Counted from the first letter of the stretch, positions 51,728-61,982 are shown. The stretch is DNA of 64,000 bases from JAWOJB01 sp046484325 (GCA_046484325.1 JAWOJB010000054.1:1-64000); one strand, 5' to 3'. The notes: generated from the sequence alone by a model not told the origin. Numbers and translations are program-made.

Positions 51728-54700
51728 CCCGGGTGGCGGACCGGCGATGGCCAGCAGCCTGCCGTCGACGGTGGCGATGTACACGGCCCCGTCCACGACC
51801 GCCGGGGGGCCGGCGGGCCGGGCGTCGAGGGAGAACCGCCAGCGCTCCTCACCCGACCCAGCGTCGATGGCGACGAGCTCGCCATCTCCCGTGCCCAGGT
51901 AGATGGTCCCGTCGGCGACCACGGGGGCGGTGACGGGGTTGAACGGCTCCACGGTCGGCGGGAACACCCAGGGTCGCTCGCCGGTGACGATGTCGATGGC
52001 GAGGAGGCGGGGCCCTTCGATCTGGTACACGAGTCCATCGGCGACGGCGATCGGGAGGTTCAGGACGAACCCGCCGGTGCCGAGCTGGGGAACGCCGTCG
52101 GAGGGGGGAGCGCCGCACGAGCCGACCGTGAACTTCATGATCACCCCGTTGGCCATCGGCGCGAGCACCAGGCCTTCGGCGACGGTTGGCCCGTCGGCGG
52201 GGCGTCCCCGCAGGTCGACCGGGGCGGGGCACCGTGGCTCGCCGGTGGCGGCGTCGATGACGTGGAGCAGCCCGGCGGCATCGATCGCGTAGACGATGCC
52301 GTCGGCATAGGCGGGTGACAGCTCGAAGGCGGCCCCGGGCTCGGTGCCCTCTGCGGGGTACCGCCAAACCTCCTGGACCGGGGGGGCGTAGCCGATGACG
52401 AGGCCGCCGTCGGTGGCCACGACGATGAGGTCGTCGTCGGTTACGGCCGGGGTTCCCCGTGCCCGCCGACCGTCGGGAAGGGTGACGCGTTCGGGGATCA
52501 GGCCGGTCCGGTCGGCGTTGCGGACGTAGAGGAAGCCATCGCTGGTGGTGAATGCCACGAGTGGCTCGGTGGCGCCTTCCGTCTCCTGGAACGAGACGGC
52601 CGGCAGCCCGTCGAGCCGTCCTTCGACCGGAACCGTCTCGAACACCGAGCCGTTGGCCTGGCTGATGAAGATCAGGGCCTCGGTGGTGGAGCTTGTGACG
52701 TAGAGGAGCTGGCCGCGGGCCACCGGGCCGCTGGGATTCACACCTCCGATGTCGGTTCGCCAGTAGATCCCCTCCGGCGCGGACACGCCGCCGGACATCA
52801 AGCCGGCGCGGGCCGGGCCACCGCGGTCGAACGCCTCGCCGAAGAGACCCTGATCGGGGGGAGCGACGATCCGGTCCTCGAGCCGGGTCGTCGTCGTCGT
52901 GGCCATGGTGGTGGTCGTCGCCGCCGCCTCGGGAGGGGCGTCGGCCTGGAGCAGCCCCACCCCCAGCGCGGTGGCCGCCGAGAGGGCCACGACACCGACC
53001 GCGGCTGCGACCACGGCGGGCCACCGCCGGCGGGGAACCGGGCGGCGGCGCACCAGCCCGGCCGCCCGACGCTGGGCCGGGCTCAGCACCTCGGCAACCC
53101 CGGCGAGGCCGGCGGCATGGAGCGCGTCGTCGATCCGGGCCTGCAGCTCGGAACCGGCGGCCTCGTCGGGCTCGGGCAGATCGAGGGCGTTGCGAATCGC
53201 CGGCTCTACCCGCCACGTCTCCCACCAGTCCTCCGGCATCCGGGCGCCCGTCGCCCTCACCATCCGGCCGATGGGCCGTGCCGCAGGTTGGTCCCACAAT
53301 CCCGCCGCCTCGGCGGCATGGGCGGCGAGCACCGGGTTGCCGAGCATGACGGCCAGGGCGGCCGCCTGCTCTCCGAGCTCGGCATCACCCTCTCGCCGAG
53401 ACCGCTCGGTCATCAGGTCGACGGCGGCTTCGTACCACTTGGCCTGCAGGAGGGCGTCAGACAGGTCCTCCGCTTCGCGCTGCGGCCACGGGGTGTCGTC
53501 GTCGAGAAGCATGAGCCGGAGCGCACCGGCGTGCATACGCCAACGCCAGCCGTCGGCGCCGGCAGGGCACAGAGCCAGGGCCTGTTCGACCTCGTTCCGG
53601 GCCTCTTCCAGACGGCCGGCCGCGAGGAGGGCTCTGGCCCGCAGCGTTCGTACGACGTTCTCCCACGCCGGGAGGTGAGCCTGGACCAGCTCGAGCGCCC
53701 GATCTGCTGCCTCGATTGCCTCGTCGGCACGCCCGTAGAGGGTGCCGCCCTCGGTGAGTGCCAGCCATCCGATGAACTGAGGGGCGGGGGCATCGACGCG
53801 CCGGCCCTGCTCGATCGCCTCGTGGGCGTGAGTCTTGGCGTCGGCGACGAGGCCTGTGCGGAAGGCTGCCCGGGCCCAGTACGCATCCTTGTCGGCGCGA
53901 CCGACGTCACCCTCGAGCTCGAGGGCGACGTCCCGCAGGCGGGCGAATGCCGTCTCCGCCGCGGTCGCCTCGCCGCGGTCGAGCAGGACCCAGGCCCGGT
54001 TCATACGGCCGAAGTACTGCTGGATGGCGGTGCCATGGGCATCGAGCAGCAGTTCTCCACGCTCCTGGGCGGCGTCGGCCTCCGTCGGGAAGCCGATCCG
54101 GCTCAAGGATCGGCCCTGCAGTGTCAGGATCGATCCGAGCTTGGCGGTGAGCCCCCCGTTGGCAGCCCGCTCCGCGGCCAGGGCCGCCATCACCTCGGAT
54201 CGCTGCGGCTGCTGGAGGTCGTCGGCGATGGCCGCCGCGAATCCGAGGGCATCGACCTGGGGCTCCCCGTCGAGTCGCCGGATCGCTATCTCCACGTCTC
54301 CGGCGGCGTCGGCGCTCCGCCCCTCCGCCCGGAGCCGTCGAGCCCTGACCAGCCGGAGCCGTCCCTCCACCTCGGGCGCCAGACCGCCCCGCTCGTCGTG
54401 GGCGGTGAGAGCGAGCCCGGCCGCCTCGACGTCACCGGCATCGGCGGCGGCCACCAGCGAGTCGAGGGCATCGTCGGTCCGTCCCGCCTCGAGCAGGGCG
54501 CGTCCGATCTCACCCGGTGGGGCCCCGGCGGCGGCAAGGTATCGAGCCCAGCGACCGGCGACTGCGCTGTGACGGGTGGGGGATGTCTCCGCCGTGGACG
54601 TCGGGCGGAACCCCGAGGCGGTGTCGACAAGGAGGCCTTCGCCGACCAGGCTCTCGACCTGTTCGACGATCGTGGCCTCGTCGACGCCGAGCGCAGCGGA

Positions 54701-54781
54701 AGCCTCGTCTGCTCTCACTGGGCGACCCGCCACGATGGCGAGCGCGACGAGATCCGTCACCTGTGACCGGTCCGTGCTCAT
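51725..54781 (-). CDS. Winged-helix / TPR / transmembrane / PQQ-propeller protein
   Basis: 1018 aa. Residues about 1-60 look like a winged helix (VADEASAALGVDEATIVEQVESLVGEGLLVD), similar to the module between ATPase and TPR in MalT-like STAND regulators. About 60-520 are TPR-like helical repeats (EAGRTDDALDSLVAAADAGD; AGRLEEARNEVEQALAL). One membrane helix (WPAVVAAAVGVVALSAATALGVGLL) and a Thr run follow, then a PQQ-like propeller outside the cell (GLLHVIDAATGEPRCP; GELVAIDAGSGEERWRF). ATG 54781 has GGGAGGCA upstream. Possibly a one-component transmembrane sensor; function unknown. Confidence 0.8.
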   Translation of the reverse strand: MSTDRSQVTDLVALAIVAGRPVRADEASAALGVDEATIVEQVESLVGEGLLVDTASGFRPTSTAETSPTRHSAVAGRWARYLAAAGAPPGEIGRALLEAGRTDDALDSLVAAADAGDVEAAGLALTAHDERGGLAPEVEGRLRLVRARRLRAEGRSADAAGDVEIAIRRLDGEPQVDALGFAAAIADDLQQPQRSEVMAALAAERAANGGLTAKLGSILTLQGRSLSRIGFPTEADAAQERGELLLDAHGTAIQQYFGRMNRAWVLLDRGEATAAETAFARLRDVALELEGDVGRADKDAYWARAAFRTGLVADAKTHAHEAIEQGRRVDAPAPQFIGWLALTEGGTLYGRADEAIEAADRALELVQAHLPAWENVVRTLRARALLAAGRLEEARNEVEQALALCPAGADGWRWRMHAGALRLMLLDDDTPWPQREAEDLSDALLQAKWYEAAVDLMTERSRREGDAELGEQAAALAVMLGNPVLAAHAAEAAGLWDQPAARPIGRMVRATGARMPEDWWETWRVEPAIRNALDLPEPDEAAGSELQARIDDALHAAGLAGVAEVLSPAQRRAAGLVRRRPVPRRRWPAVVAAAVGVVALSAATALGVGLLQADAPPEAAATTTTMATTTTTRLEDRIVAPPDQGLFGEAFDRGGPARAGLMSGGVSAPEGIYWRTDIGGVNPSGPVARGQLLYVTSSTTEALIFISQANGSVFETVPVEGRLDGLPAVSFQETEGATEPLVAFTTSDGFLYVRNADRTGLIPERVTLPDGRRARGTPAVTDDDLIVVATDGGLVIGYAPPVQEVWRYPAEGTEPGAAFELSPAYADGIVYAIDAAGLLHVIDAATGEPRCPAPVDLRGRPADGPTVAEGLVLAPMANGVIMKFTVGSCGAPPSDGVPQLGTGGFVLNLPIAVADGLVYQIEGPRLLAIDIVTGERPWVFPPTVEPFNPVTAPVVADGTIYLGTGDGELVAIDAGSGEERWRFSLDARPAGPPAVVDGAVYIATVDGRLLAIAGPPPG

Positions 54782-54885
54782 TGCCTCCCTCCTGGAGCCT
54801 GCATGATGGTCGGAACGAATCGCGAATGGCGCCCAGAGCGGCCATGTGATGCGGACTAACGTCGGTGGCCGACACGGGAGGTGTG

Positions 54886-55311
54886 ATGGATCCGATCGAG
54901 GCCTTGCTCCAGTCGAGTCTCATGCGGGCACTCGACGACCGTCAGCTGAACTCGCTCGCCAGCGTGGCCCGGCGGCGTCGGTTCGACCCGGGCGAGCATC
55001 TCATCCGGGAAGGGACTGCCGGAGCGCTGGCGATGTTCGTCGTGCTCGAGGGGAAGGTCGGGGTGAAGAAGGGGGAGCAGCTCATCGCCGAGTTCGGACC
55101 AGGCGCCCATGTGGGCGAGGTGGCGGTGCTCGGACCCGAGGATCAGCGACGGACCGCCGACGTGGTGGCGATCGAACCGACGACGGTGCTCCAGTTGACG
55201 AAGTGGGACATCTTCCCCGTGCTCAAGACGAATCCCGACGCCGCCCTCGCGGTGATCTCGGACCTGGCGAAGCGGCTCTCGGACGCCACCGGGCGCATGG
55301 CGGCCGACTGA
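54886..55311 (+). CDS. Stand-alone cyclic-nucleotide-binding domain protein (first)
   Basis: 141 aa, essentially one CNB domain: LMRALDDRQLNSLASVARRRRFDPGEHLIREG, FVVLEGKVGV, and a cassette region GAHVGEVAVLGPEDQRRTADVVA in which the usual GE...RxA pocket is present but modified. No DNA-binding or kinase domain. ATG 54886 is chosen for GGGAGG upstream. Followed by a heptanucleotide array and hairpins, then a second CNB gene. Confidence 0.88.
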   Translation: MDPIEALLQSSLMRALDDRQLNSLASVARRRRFDPGEHLIREGTAGALAMFVVLEGKVGVKKGEQLIAEFGPGAHVGEVAVLGPEDQRRTADVVAIEPTTVLQLTKWDIFPVLKTNPDAALAVISDLAKRLSDATGRMAAD

Positions 55312-55312
55312 G

Positions 55313-55354
55313 GTGCGCGATGCGCGGTGAGCCATGCGCATTGCGCTGTGCGCA
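55313..55354. repeat. Heptanucleotide repeat array 5
   Basis: Six units (GTGCGCG, ATGCGCG, GTGAGCC, ATGCGCA, TTGCGCT, GTGCGCA) starting 1 nt after the CNB stop. Confidence 0.85.
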
Positions 55355-55364
55355 GTCAGGTGTG

Positions 55365-55422
55365 TCCCCCACGAAGTGGGGGAAGGGGCCCCCCCGCAGC
55401 GGTAGCTGCAGGGTAGGGGGGG
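55365..55422 (+). repeat. Double hairpin element
   Basis: First stem TCCCCCAC/GTGGGGGA (55365-55372 with 55376-55383, 3-nt loop). The second is nested: CCCCCCC ... GGGGGGG around GCAGC-GGTA-GCTGC (55396-55409). It follows a heptad array and may be a terminator or a dispersed REP-like repeat. Single copy in this window. Confidence 0.75.
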
Positions 55423-55510
55423 CGGCGAATCTCCCGATTGAGGAGAGTGCCCACACACGCTCGGACCCCGATCGGTACCATCGCCGGACGGCACCGACGG
55501 GAGGGACGCG

Positions 55511-55933
55511 ATGAGTCTGTTACGGAAGCGGGATCAGAAGGTCGAGGTCCTGCAACGTGTCCCCCTGTTCGCCGGTCTCAGCAAGAAGGATCTGGGCCAG
55601 TTGGCCCGCCATCTGGACGAGGTGGATCTCAAGGAGGGGACCGTACTCACCCGCGAGGGTGAACTCGGCCGGGAGGCGATGATCCTCCTGAGCGGGACTG
55701 CCGTGGTCCGCCGCAAAGGGCGCAAACTGGCCGAGCTCGGCCCTGGCGACGTGATCGGAGAGCTGAGCCTGCTCGCCGAGATCCCCCGCACCGCATCCGT
55801 GGTGGCGACGAGCGAACTTACCGTGGCGCTCATGACGGCGTCGGACTTTGGCGCGGTCGTCGACGAGAACCCACAGGTCGCCGTCCGGATGCTGCGGACC
55901 GTCGCCCACCGGTTCGCCGAGTTGAGCGGGTAG
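55511..55933 (+). CDS. Stand-alone cyclic-nucleotide-binding domain protein (second)
   Basis: 140 aa single CNB domain: LQRVPLFAGLSKKDLGQLARHLDEVDL, ILLSGTAVVRRKGRKLAELGPGDVIGELSLLAEIPRTASVVAT (a well-kept phosphate-binding cassette GELSLL..PRTASV) and a C-terminal helix. GGGAGGGACGCG precedes ATG 55511. It probably acts as a cAMP/cGMP-responsive partner for another protein. Paralogue of the preceding gene. Confidence 0.9.
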   Translation: MSLLRKRDQKVEVLQRVPLFAGLSKKDLGQLARHLDEVDLKEGTVLTREGELGREAMILLSGTAVVRRKGRKLAELGPGDVIGELSLLAEIPRTASVVATSELTVALMTASDFGAVVDENPQVAVRMLRTVAHRFAELSG

Positions 55934-55948
55934 CCGCCCCGAGATCGC

Positions 55949-56350
55949 TCAGTCAGGCCCCCGCCGGACGTCGGGCAGCACCTCGGAACGCAGGACGATC
56001 TCGTGACGGTAGGTGCGGTGGACCTCCTGCACTCGCCGGGCCGCCTCCCGTTCCGCCGTCTGGAGCCGTTCCCGCAGGCGCTGGATCTGTCCCTCGAGCT
56101 TCCGCACATGTTCGGTGAGCTCGAGGACCCGCCGGACTCCTTCGAGGTTGAGCCCCTGCTCGGTGAGCTCCTGGATGAGGGCGAGCCTCTCGATGTCGGC
56201 CGGGGAGTACCGGCGGGTGCCGCCCGGCGTCCGGTACGGCTCGATGAGTCCCTTCCTCTCGTAGATGCGGAGGGTCTGAGGGTGCATGCCCGCCAGCTCG
56301 GCGGCCACCGAGATCACGAAGACGGCCCGGGAATGCTCTCGACCTGCCAT
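55949..56350 (-). CDS. hspR: Heat-shock repressor HspR (MerR family)
   Basis: 133 aa. MerR winged helix (VISVAAELAGMHPQTLRIYERKGLIEPYRTPGGTRRYSPADIERLALIQEL), then a dimerising coiled coil (about 75-120, VRKLEGQIQRLRERLQTAEREA). Last gene of dnaK-grpE-dnaJ-hspR, the standard actinobacterial order; DnaK acts as co-repressor in that system. It starts 1 nt after the dnaJ stop codon on the minus strand. Confidence 0.95.
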   Translation of the reverse strand: MAGREHSRAVFVISVAAELAGMHPQTLRIYERKGLIEPYRTPGGTRRYSPADIERLALIQELTEQGLNLEGVRRVLELTEHVRKLEGQIQRLRERLQTAEREAARRVQEVHRTYRHEIVLRSEVLPDVRRGPD

Positions 56351-56351
56351 G

Positions 56352-57473
56352 TCATACCCTCAGATGGGCGCGTACGTCCTCGGTCTCGTACGTCGCCAGT
56401 TGCTCGAGCAGCTTCTTCTCGTCCCGACTCAGCTTGCGGGGCACGGCCACCTCGACTTTGACCAGGAGGTCGCCTCCGCGGCCCCGGTCGGGCTGCACCC
56501 CCCGTCCCTTCACCCGGAACGTCTTGCCGCTCGGCGTGCCCGGAGGAACTTTGACGGTCACCGATCCGTCGAGCGTCGGGACGTGGACCTTGGATCCGAG
56601 GGTCGCCTCGGTGAACGTGATCGGGACGGTGATCACGAGGTCGTTGCCCTTTCTGGTGAAGATCGGATGCCTCGCCACCGACACCCTTACGAGCAGATCC
56701 CCCGGTCGACCGCCGTTCCGGCCCGGCCCCCCGTGGCCTGCGAGCCGGATGGTGGAGCCGTCCTCCACGCCGGCGGGGACCCGGACCTTGATCGTGCGCG
56801 TCCGCATCTCGGTGCCACGCCCGCGGCAGTTGCTGCACGGGTGGTCGATCTGACGGCCGGATCCGCCGCACTGGGGACAAGGCTGGGCGAAGGAGAAGAA
56901 CCCCTGGTTCTGGGCGACCGTCCCCGAGCCCCGGCACGTGGGGCACGTCTGAGGTTGGGTACCCGGCTCGGCCCCGTTCCCGCCACAGCGGCTGCAGGGT
57001 GCCTCGCCCCGGACCGAGACCTGGGTGGTGGCGCCCCGCACGGCGTCCTCGAACGACAGGTGGAGCTCGGCGGCGGTGTCGGGACCACGCTGGGGTCCAC
57101 CGCGACGCGATCCACCGAACCCGAAGAGGTCGCCGAGGCCGCCGAAACCACCGAGCAGGTCCGAGAGGTCTTCGACCCGCACCTGCTGGCCGCCACCGGT
57201 GAAGGGCCCGCCGCCCGGGAAGCCGGTGAACCCGCCGGACTCCACCAGCCGGCGCACCTGGTCGTACTCCTTGCGATGCTCGGGGTTGGAGAGGGTGGCG
57301 TAGGCCTCGGAGATCTGCTTGAACCGCTCCTCGGCGGCGGGGTCGCCCTGGTTGGCGTCCGGGTGGTACTGCTGGGCGAGCTTGCGGTAGGCGCGTTTGA
57401 TCTCGTCGGCCGACGCACCGCTCGAGACCCCCAACTCCTGGTAGAAGTCCTTGTCCACCCAGTCGCGGTTCAT
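56352..57473 (-). CDS. dnaJ: Chaperone DnaJ
   Basis: 373 aa. J domain with HPD in YHPDAN, Gly/Phe-rich linker (GGFTGFPGGGPF), four CxxCxGxG zinc repeats (CSRCGGNG, CPTCRGSG, CPQCGGSG, CSNCRGRG) and C-terminal substrate-binding domains. Stimulates DnaK ATPase. ATG 57473 overlaps the grpE stop by 4 nt. Confidence 0.97.
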   Translation of the reverse strand: MNRDWVDKDFYQELGVSSGASADEIKRAYRKLAQQYHPDANQGDPAAEERFKQISEAYATLSNPEHRKEYDQVRRLVESGGFTGFPGGGPFTGGGQQVRVEDLSDLLGGFGGLGDLFGFGGSRRGGPQRGPDTAAELHLSFEDAVRGATTQVSVRGEAPCSRCGGNGAEPGTQPQTCPTCRGSGTVAQNQGFFSFAQPCPQCGGSGRQIDHPCSNCRGRGTEMRTRTIKVRVPAGVEDGSTIRLAGHGGPGRNGGRPGDLLVRVSVARHPIFTRKGNDLVITVPITFTEATLGSKVHVPTLDGSVTVKVPPGTPSGKTFRVKGRGVQPDRGRGGDLLVKVEVAVPRKLSRDEKKLLEQLATYETEDVRAHLRV

Positions 57474-58075
57474 GTGACCTCGGCTCGATCGGCGACCTCG
57501 ACGAGGGCGGCACGGACCACCCGGCCGCGAAGTCGGTACCCCCGCCGGAGCTCCTTGGACACGATGAGCCCGCCGGTACCGTTCGCCGTCGAGCTCACGG
57601 CCTCGTGGATCTCGGGATCGAATGGCTCATCCCAGGTGGGCACCACCTCGAGCCCCTCGCCGGCGAGGATGTCGAGCAACAGCTGGTGGGTGCCGCGGAC
57701 CCCGGCCAGCAGCTTCTGCTCGGTGTCCGACCGGGCCTCGATCGCCAGCGCGGCGTCGAGGCTGTCGAGCACCGGCAGCAGGGCCGCCACCACCCTCTCG
57801 GCCGCCCGTTCCACGGTCTGCTGTTGCTCGCGAAGGGCCCGCTTGCGGAAGTTGTCGAAATCTGCGGCGACCCGACGGAGGTCCTCGAGGTAGGCGGAGG
57901 CCTCGGCCCTGGCAGCGGCCACCTCCCGGAGGAGCAGGTCGATGGCCGCGTCGGGCTCACCGGGCAGCTCGAGCCCGAGGGATGCCGCATCCGGGGTCTC
58001 CTCGGGCCCGTGGGCCTCTGCCACCGGCAGGACCTCGCCCTCCACCACGTCGGACACCTGCGGCTCGTCGGACAT
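57470..58075 (-). CDS. grpE: Nucleotide exchange factor GrpE
   Basis: 201 aa. Acidic N-terminal tail, long coiled-coil helix (LLLREVAAARAEASAYLEDLRRVAADFDNFRKRALREQ), four-helix region, and a beta-wing with PTWDEPFDPEIHEAVSS and LRRGYRLRGRVVRAALV. Resets DnaK by releasing ADP. ATG 58075 is chosen; an open frame upstream runs through the repeat array and is not coding. Confidence 0.95.
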   Translation of the reverse strand: MSDEPQVSDVVEGEVLPVAEAHGPEETPDAASLGLELPGEPDAAIDLLLREVAAARAEASAYLEDLRRVAADFDNFRKRALREQQQTVERAAERVVAALLPVLDSLDAALAIEARSDTEQKLLAGVRGTHQLLLDILAGEGLEVVPTWDEPFDPEIHEAVSSTANGTGGLIVSKELRRGYRLRGRVVRAALVEVADRAEVT

Positions 58076-58099
58076 GGACGTCACCTCGAAACCCGGCAG

Positions 58100-58155
58100 G
58101 TGCGACGTGCGACGTGGGATGTGGGACGTGGGACGTTGGACGTTGGACGTGAGAG
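58100..58155. repeat. Heptanucleotide repeat array 6
   Basis: Eight consecutive 7-nt units (plus strand GTGCGAC x2, GTGGGAT, GTGGGAC x2, GTTGGAC x2, GTGAGAG) between dnaK and grpE; on the coding (minus) strand they begin 8 nt after the dnaK stop. Confidence 0.88.
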
Positions 58156-58163
58156 GCGGCAGT

Positions 58164-59990
<1,827 letters not shown>

Positions 59991-60046
59991 GGCTGGGCCT
60001 CCTCCTGGGGGTGGTTCGGGTGGGGAACGCTCTTGATCGAGCTCAT

Positions 60047-60075
60047 ATCGTAGAACATGAGTCGACCATTGTCAC
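60047..60075 (-). promoter_or_regulatory. dnaK: dnaK operon promoter
   Basis: Minus strand -35 GTGACA (60070-60075), 17-bp spacer and -10 TACGAT (60047-60052). A short dyad CTCAT-N10-ATGAG spans the -10 region and could be a degenerate HspR site; the full HAIR consensus is not present. Confidence 0.7.
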
Positions 60076-60135
60076 ATTCTGCCGGTTTCCGGCCGTCGAC
60101 ATTCGAGGACCGGGCAGGAGCGCGACCGCGTCGCT

Positions 60136-60184
60136 GGTTCATTGAGCAGATGCGTGGCTCCAGCCCACGCCGTTGCTCAATGAA
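60136..60184 (-). terminator. Large perfect hairpin after the acyl-CoA synthetase gene
   Basis: 12-bp perfect inverted repeat GTTCATTGAGCA (60136-60147) and TGCTCAATGAAC (60173-60184), with an inner 6-bp stem GCGTGG/CCACGC (60151-60156 with 60164-60169), both separated by symmetric 3-nt internal loops. It lies 7 nt past the synthetase stop and upstream of dnaK. No T-tract follows, so termination would be non-canonical. Confidence 0.7.
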
Positions 60185-60191
60185 CGTCGGT

Positions 60192-61982
60192 TCAGTCGGT
60201 GTAGAGCGCCTGGATGGCCTCGGCGTAGTGGTCCATCACCACCCGGCGCTTCAGCTTGAGCGTCGGGGTGAGCTCGTCGCGCTCCATGGTGAAGTCGTCC
60301 GCCAGAATCCGGTACCTCCGGATCGACTCCGCCCGGGAGACGGCCTCGTTGGCCGCAGCCACGGCCGCCTCGATCTCCGCCACCAGATCGGGGTCCGAGA
60401 CGAGGGCCGTGCGGTCGAAGGCCTTCCCCCGTCGCTCCGCCCATCGTGGCAGCTCCTCGGGGTCGAGCGTGATCAGGGCGGCGATGTAGGGACGGTCGTC
60501 GCCCACCACCATGCTCTGGCTGACGAGCGGATGGGCATTGAGACGATCCTCGAGGATCACCGGGGCGACGTTCTTGCCGCCGGCGGTCACGATCAGTTCC
60601 TTCTTGCGGCCGGTGATCCGCAGATAGCCGTCGTCGTCGAGGGTGCCGATGTCCCCGGACCGGAACCAGCCGTCGATCGTGAAGGTCTCGGCGGTGGCCT
60701 GATCGTTGTTCCAGTACCCCCGGAACACGTGGGGGCCGCGGATGAGCACTTCACCGTCGTCGGCGATCCGGATCGAGGCGCCGGGAAGCGGGCGTCCCAC
60801 GGTGCCGATCCGGACGGATCCCGGGCTGTTGACCGTCGAGCCGGCGGTGGTCTCGGTGAGGCCATAGCCCTCGAGCACGATGATCCCGATCCCGCTGTAG
60901 AAGTGGCCGAGGCGTTCGCCGAGTGCGGCACCGCCCGAGATCGAGTGGGCCACCCGACCGCCGAGGGCGTTGCGCAGCTTGCCGTAGACGAGACGATCGA
61001 ACACGCCGTGCATCACCCGGGTTGTGAGCGCCACCGAGCCCGCCTCTCGCTGGCGCGAGTAGGCGATGGCCGTATCGGCCGCCAGCTGGAAGATCTTGCC
61101 TTTCCCGTCCGCCTCGGCCCGCTGCTGGGCGCCGTTGTAGACCCGCTCGAACACCCGAGGCACCGAGAAGAGCCAGGTGGGGCGCACCATCGGAAGCTCC
61201 TCGGTGAGATGGGGGATCCCGCTCGAGAATGCCATCGTGCCGTTCCCGGCCATGACGACGGAGGCCTGGACGAGGTTGGCGAAGGAGTGGGCGAGCGGGA
61301 GGAACATGAGTGTCGAGGAGCCCTCGTAGAGCAGCTCGCCGAGGACGTCGAGCACCTGGCGGAGCTCCCATACGTAGTTGCCGACGGTGAGCATGCATCC
61401 CTTGGGCCGGCCGGTGGTCCCCGAGGTGTAGATCAGGGTGCCGAGGTCCTCCTGGGTGACCGAGGCCGCCCGCGCCAGGACCTGGTCGTCGTTCAGGCCT
61501 CGCCCGAGGTCGATGAGGGCGTCGAGGCCCCCCTCGTCGAGCACGAACACGTGCTCGATGGTTCCCAGCGCACCGGCCCGCTCCCGGTACACCCCCTCCA
61601 GCCCGGCGTCGGCGCAGACGATGGCTCGGGCGCCCGAGTCGGAGACGATCCACTCGACCTGCTCGGCCGAGGAGGTGTCGTAGATCGTGACGAGCACGCA
61701 CCCTGCCGCCCAGATCCCGTAGGTGAGGATCGTGTACTCGTACCGGGTAGGTGAGAAGACGCAGACCCGGTCGCCCTTCTGCAGGCCGAGGGACATGAGG
61801 CCGGCCGCCACCCGCCGGGCCTTCGCCGCCAGCTCCCCGTAGTCGACGTCGACGAAGGGCCCGGCCGACCGATAGGAGAGGATCGGATGGGCGGGTCGCT
61901 CCGCCTCCCACTGCCAGAGAGCCGTGGTCAGATTTTCGTCGGGGTCGACGGCGACGGCGCCTGGGCTCGTGTACTCCTGCAT
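60192..61982 (-). CDS. Long-chain fatty acid-CoA ligase (FadD15-like)
   Basis: 596 aa ANL-superfamily enzyme. P-loop LIYTSGTTGRPKG, A5 motif EGYGLTETTAG, A7 DGWFRSGDIG, A8 ITGRKKELIVTAGGKNVAP and catalytic Lys near LKLKRRVV. The long insertion pattern matches bacterial FACL/FadD15. Activates fatty acids for beta-oxidation or lipid synthesis. ATG 61982; a TACCCT-type box lies about 35 nt upstream. Confidence 0.95.
   Translation of the reverse strand: MQEYTSPGAVAVDPDENLTTALWQWEAERPAHPILSYRSAGPFVDVDYGELAAKARRVAAGLMSLGLQKGDRVCVFSPTRYEYTILTYGIWAAGCVLVTIYDTSSAEQVEWIVSDSGARAIVCADAGLEGVYRERAGALGTIEHVFVLDEGGLDALIDLGRGLNDDQVLARAASVTQEDLGTLIYTSGTTGRPKGCMLTVGNYVWELRQVLDVLGELLYEGSSTLMFLPLAHSFANLVQASVVMAGNGTMAFSSGIPHLTEELPMVRPTWLFSVPRVFERVYNGAQQRAEADGKGKIFQLAADTAIAYSRQREAGSVALTTRVMHGVFDRLVYGKLRNALGGRVAHSISGGAALGERLGHFYSGIGIIVLEGYGLTETTAGSTVNSPGSVRIGTVGRPLPGASIRIADDGEVLIRGPHVFRGYWNNDQATAETFTIDGWFRSGDIGTLDDDGYLRITGRKKELIVTAGGKNVAPVILEDRLNAHPLVSQSMVVGDDRPYIAALITLDPEELPRWAERRGKAFDRTALVSDPDLVAEIEAAVAAANEAVSRAESIRRYRILADDFTMERDELTPTLKLKRRVVMDHYAEAIQALYTD

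Noticed and set aside
60031..60068. Canonical HAIR (CTTGAGT-N7-ACTCAAG) or CIRCE element before dnaK
   Set aside because: Only half-site-like pieces (CATGAGT, CTTGATC) occur with wrong spacing; no CIRCE TTAGCACTC is present.
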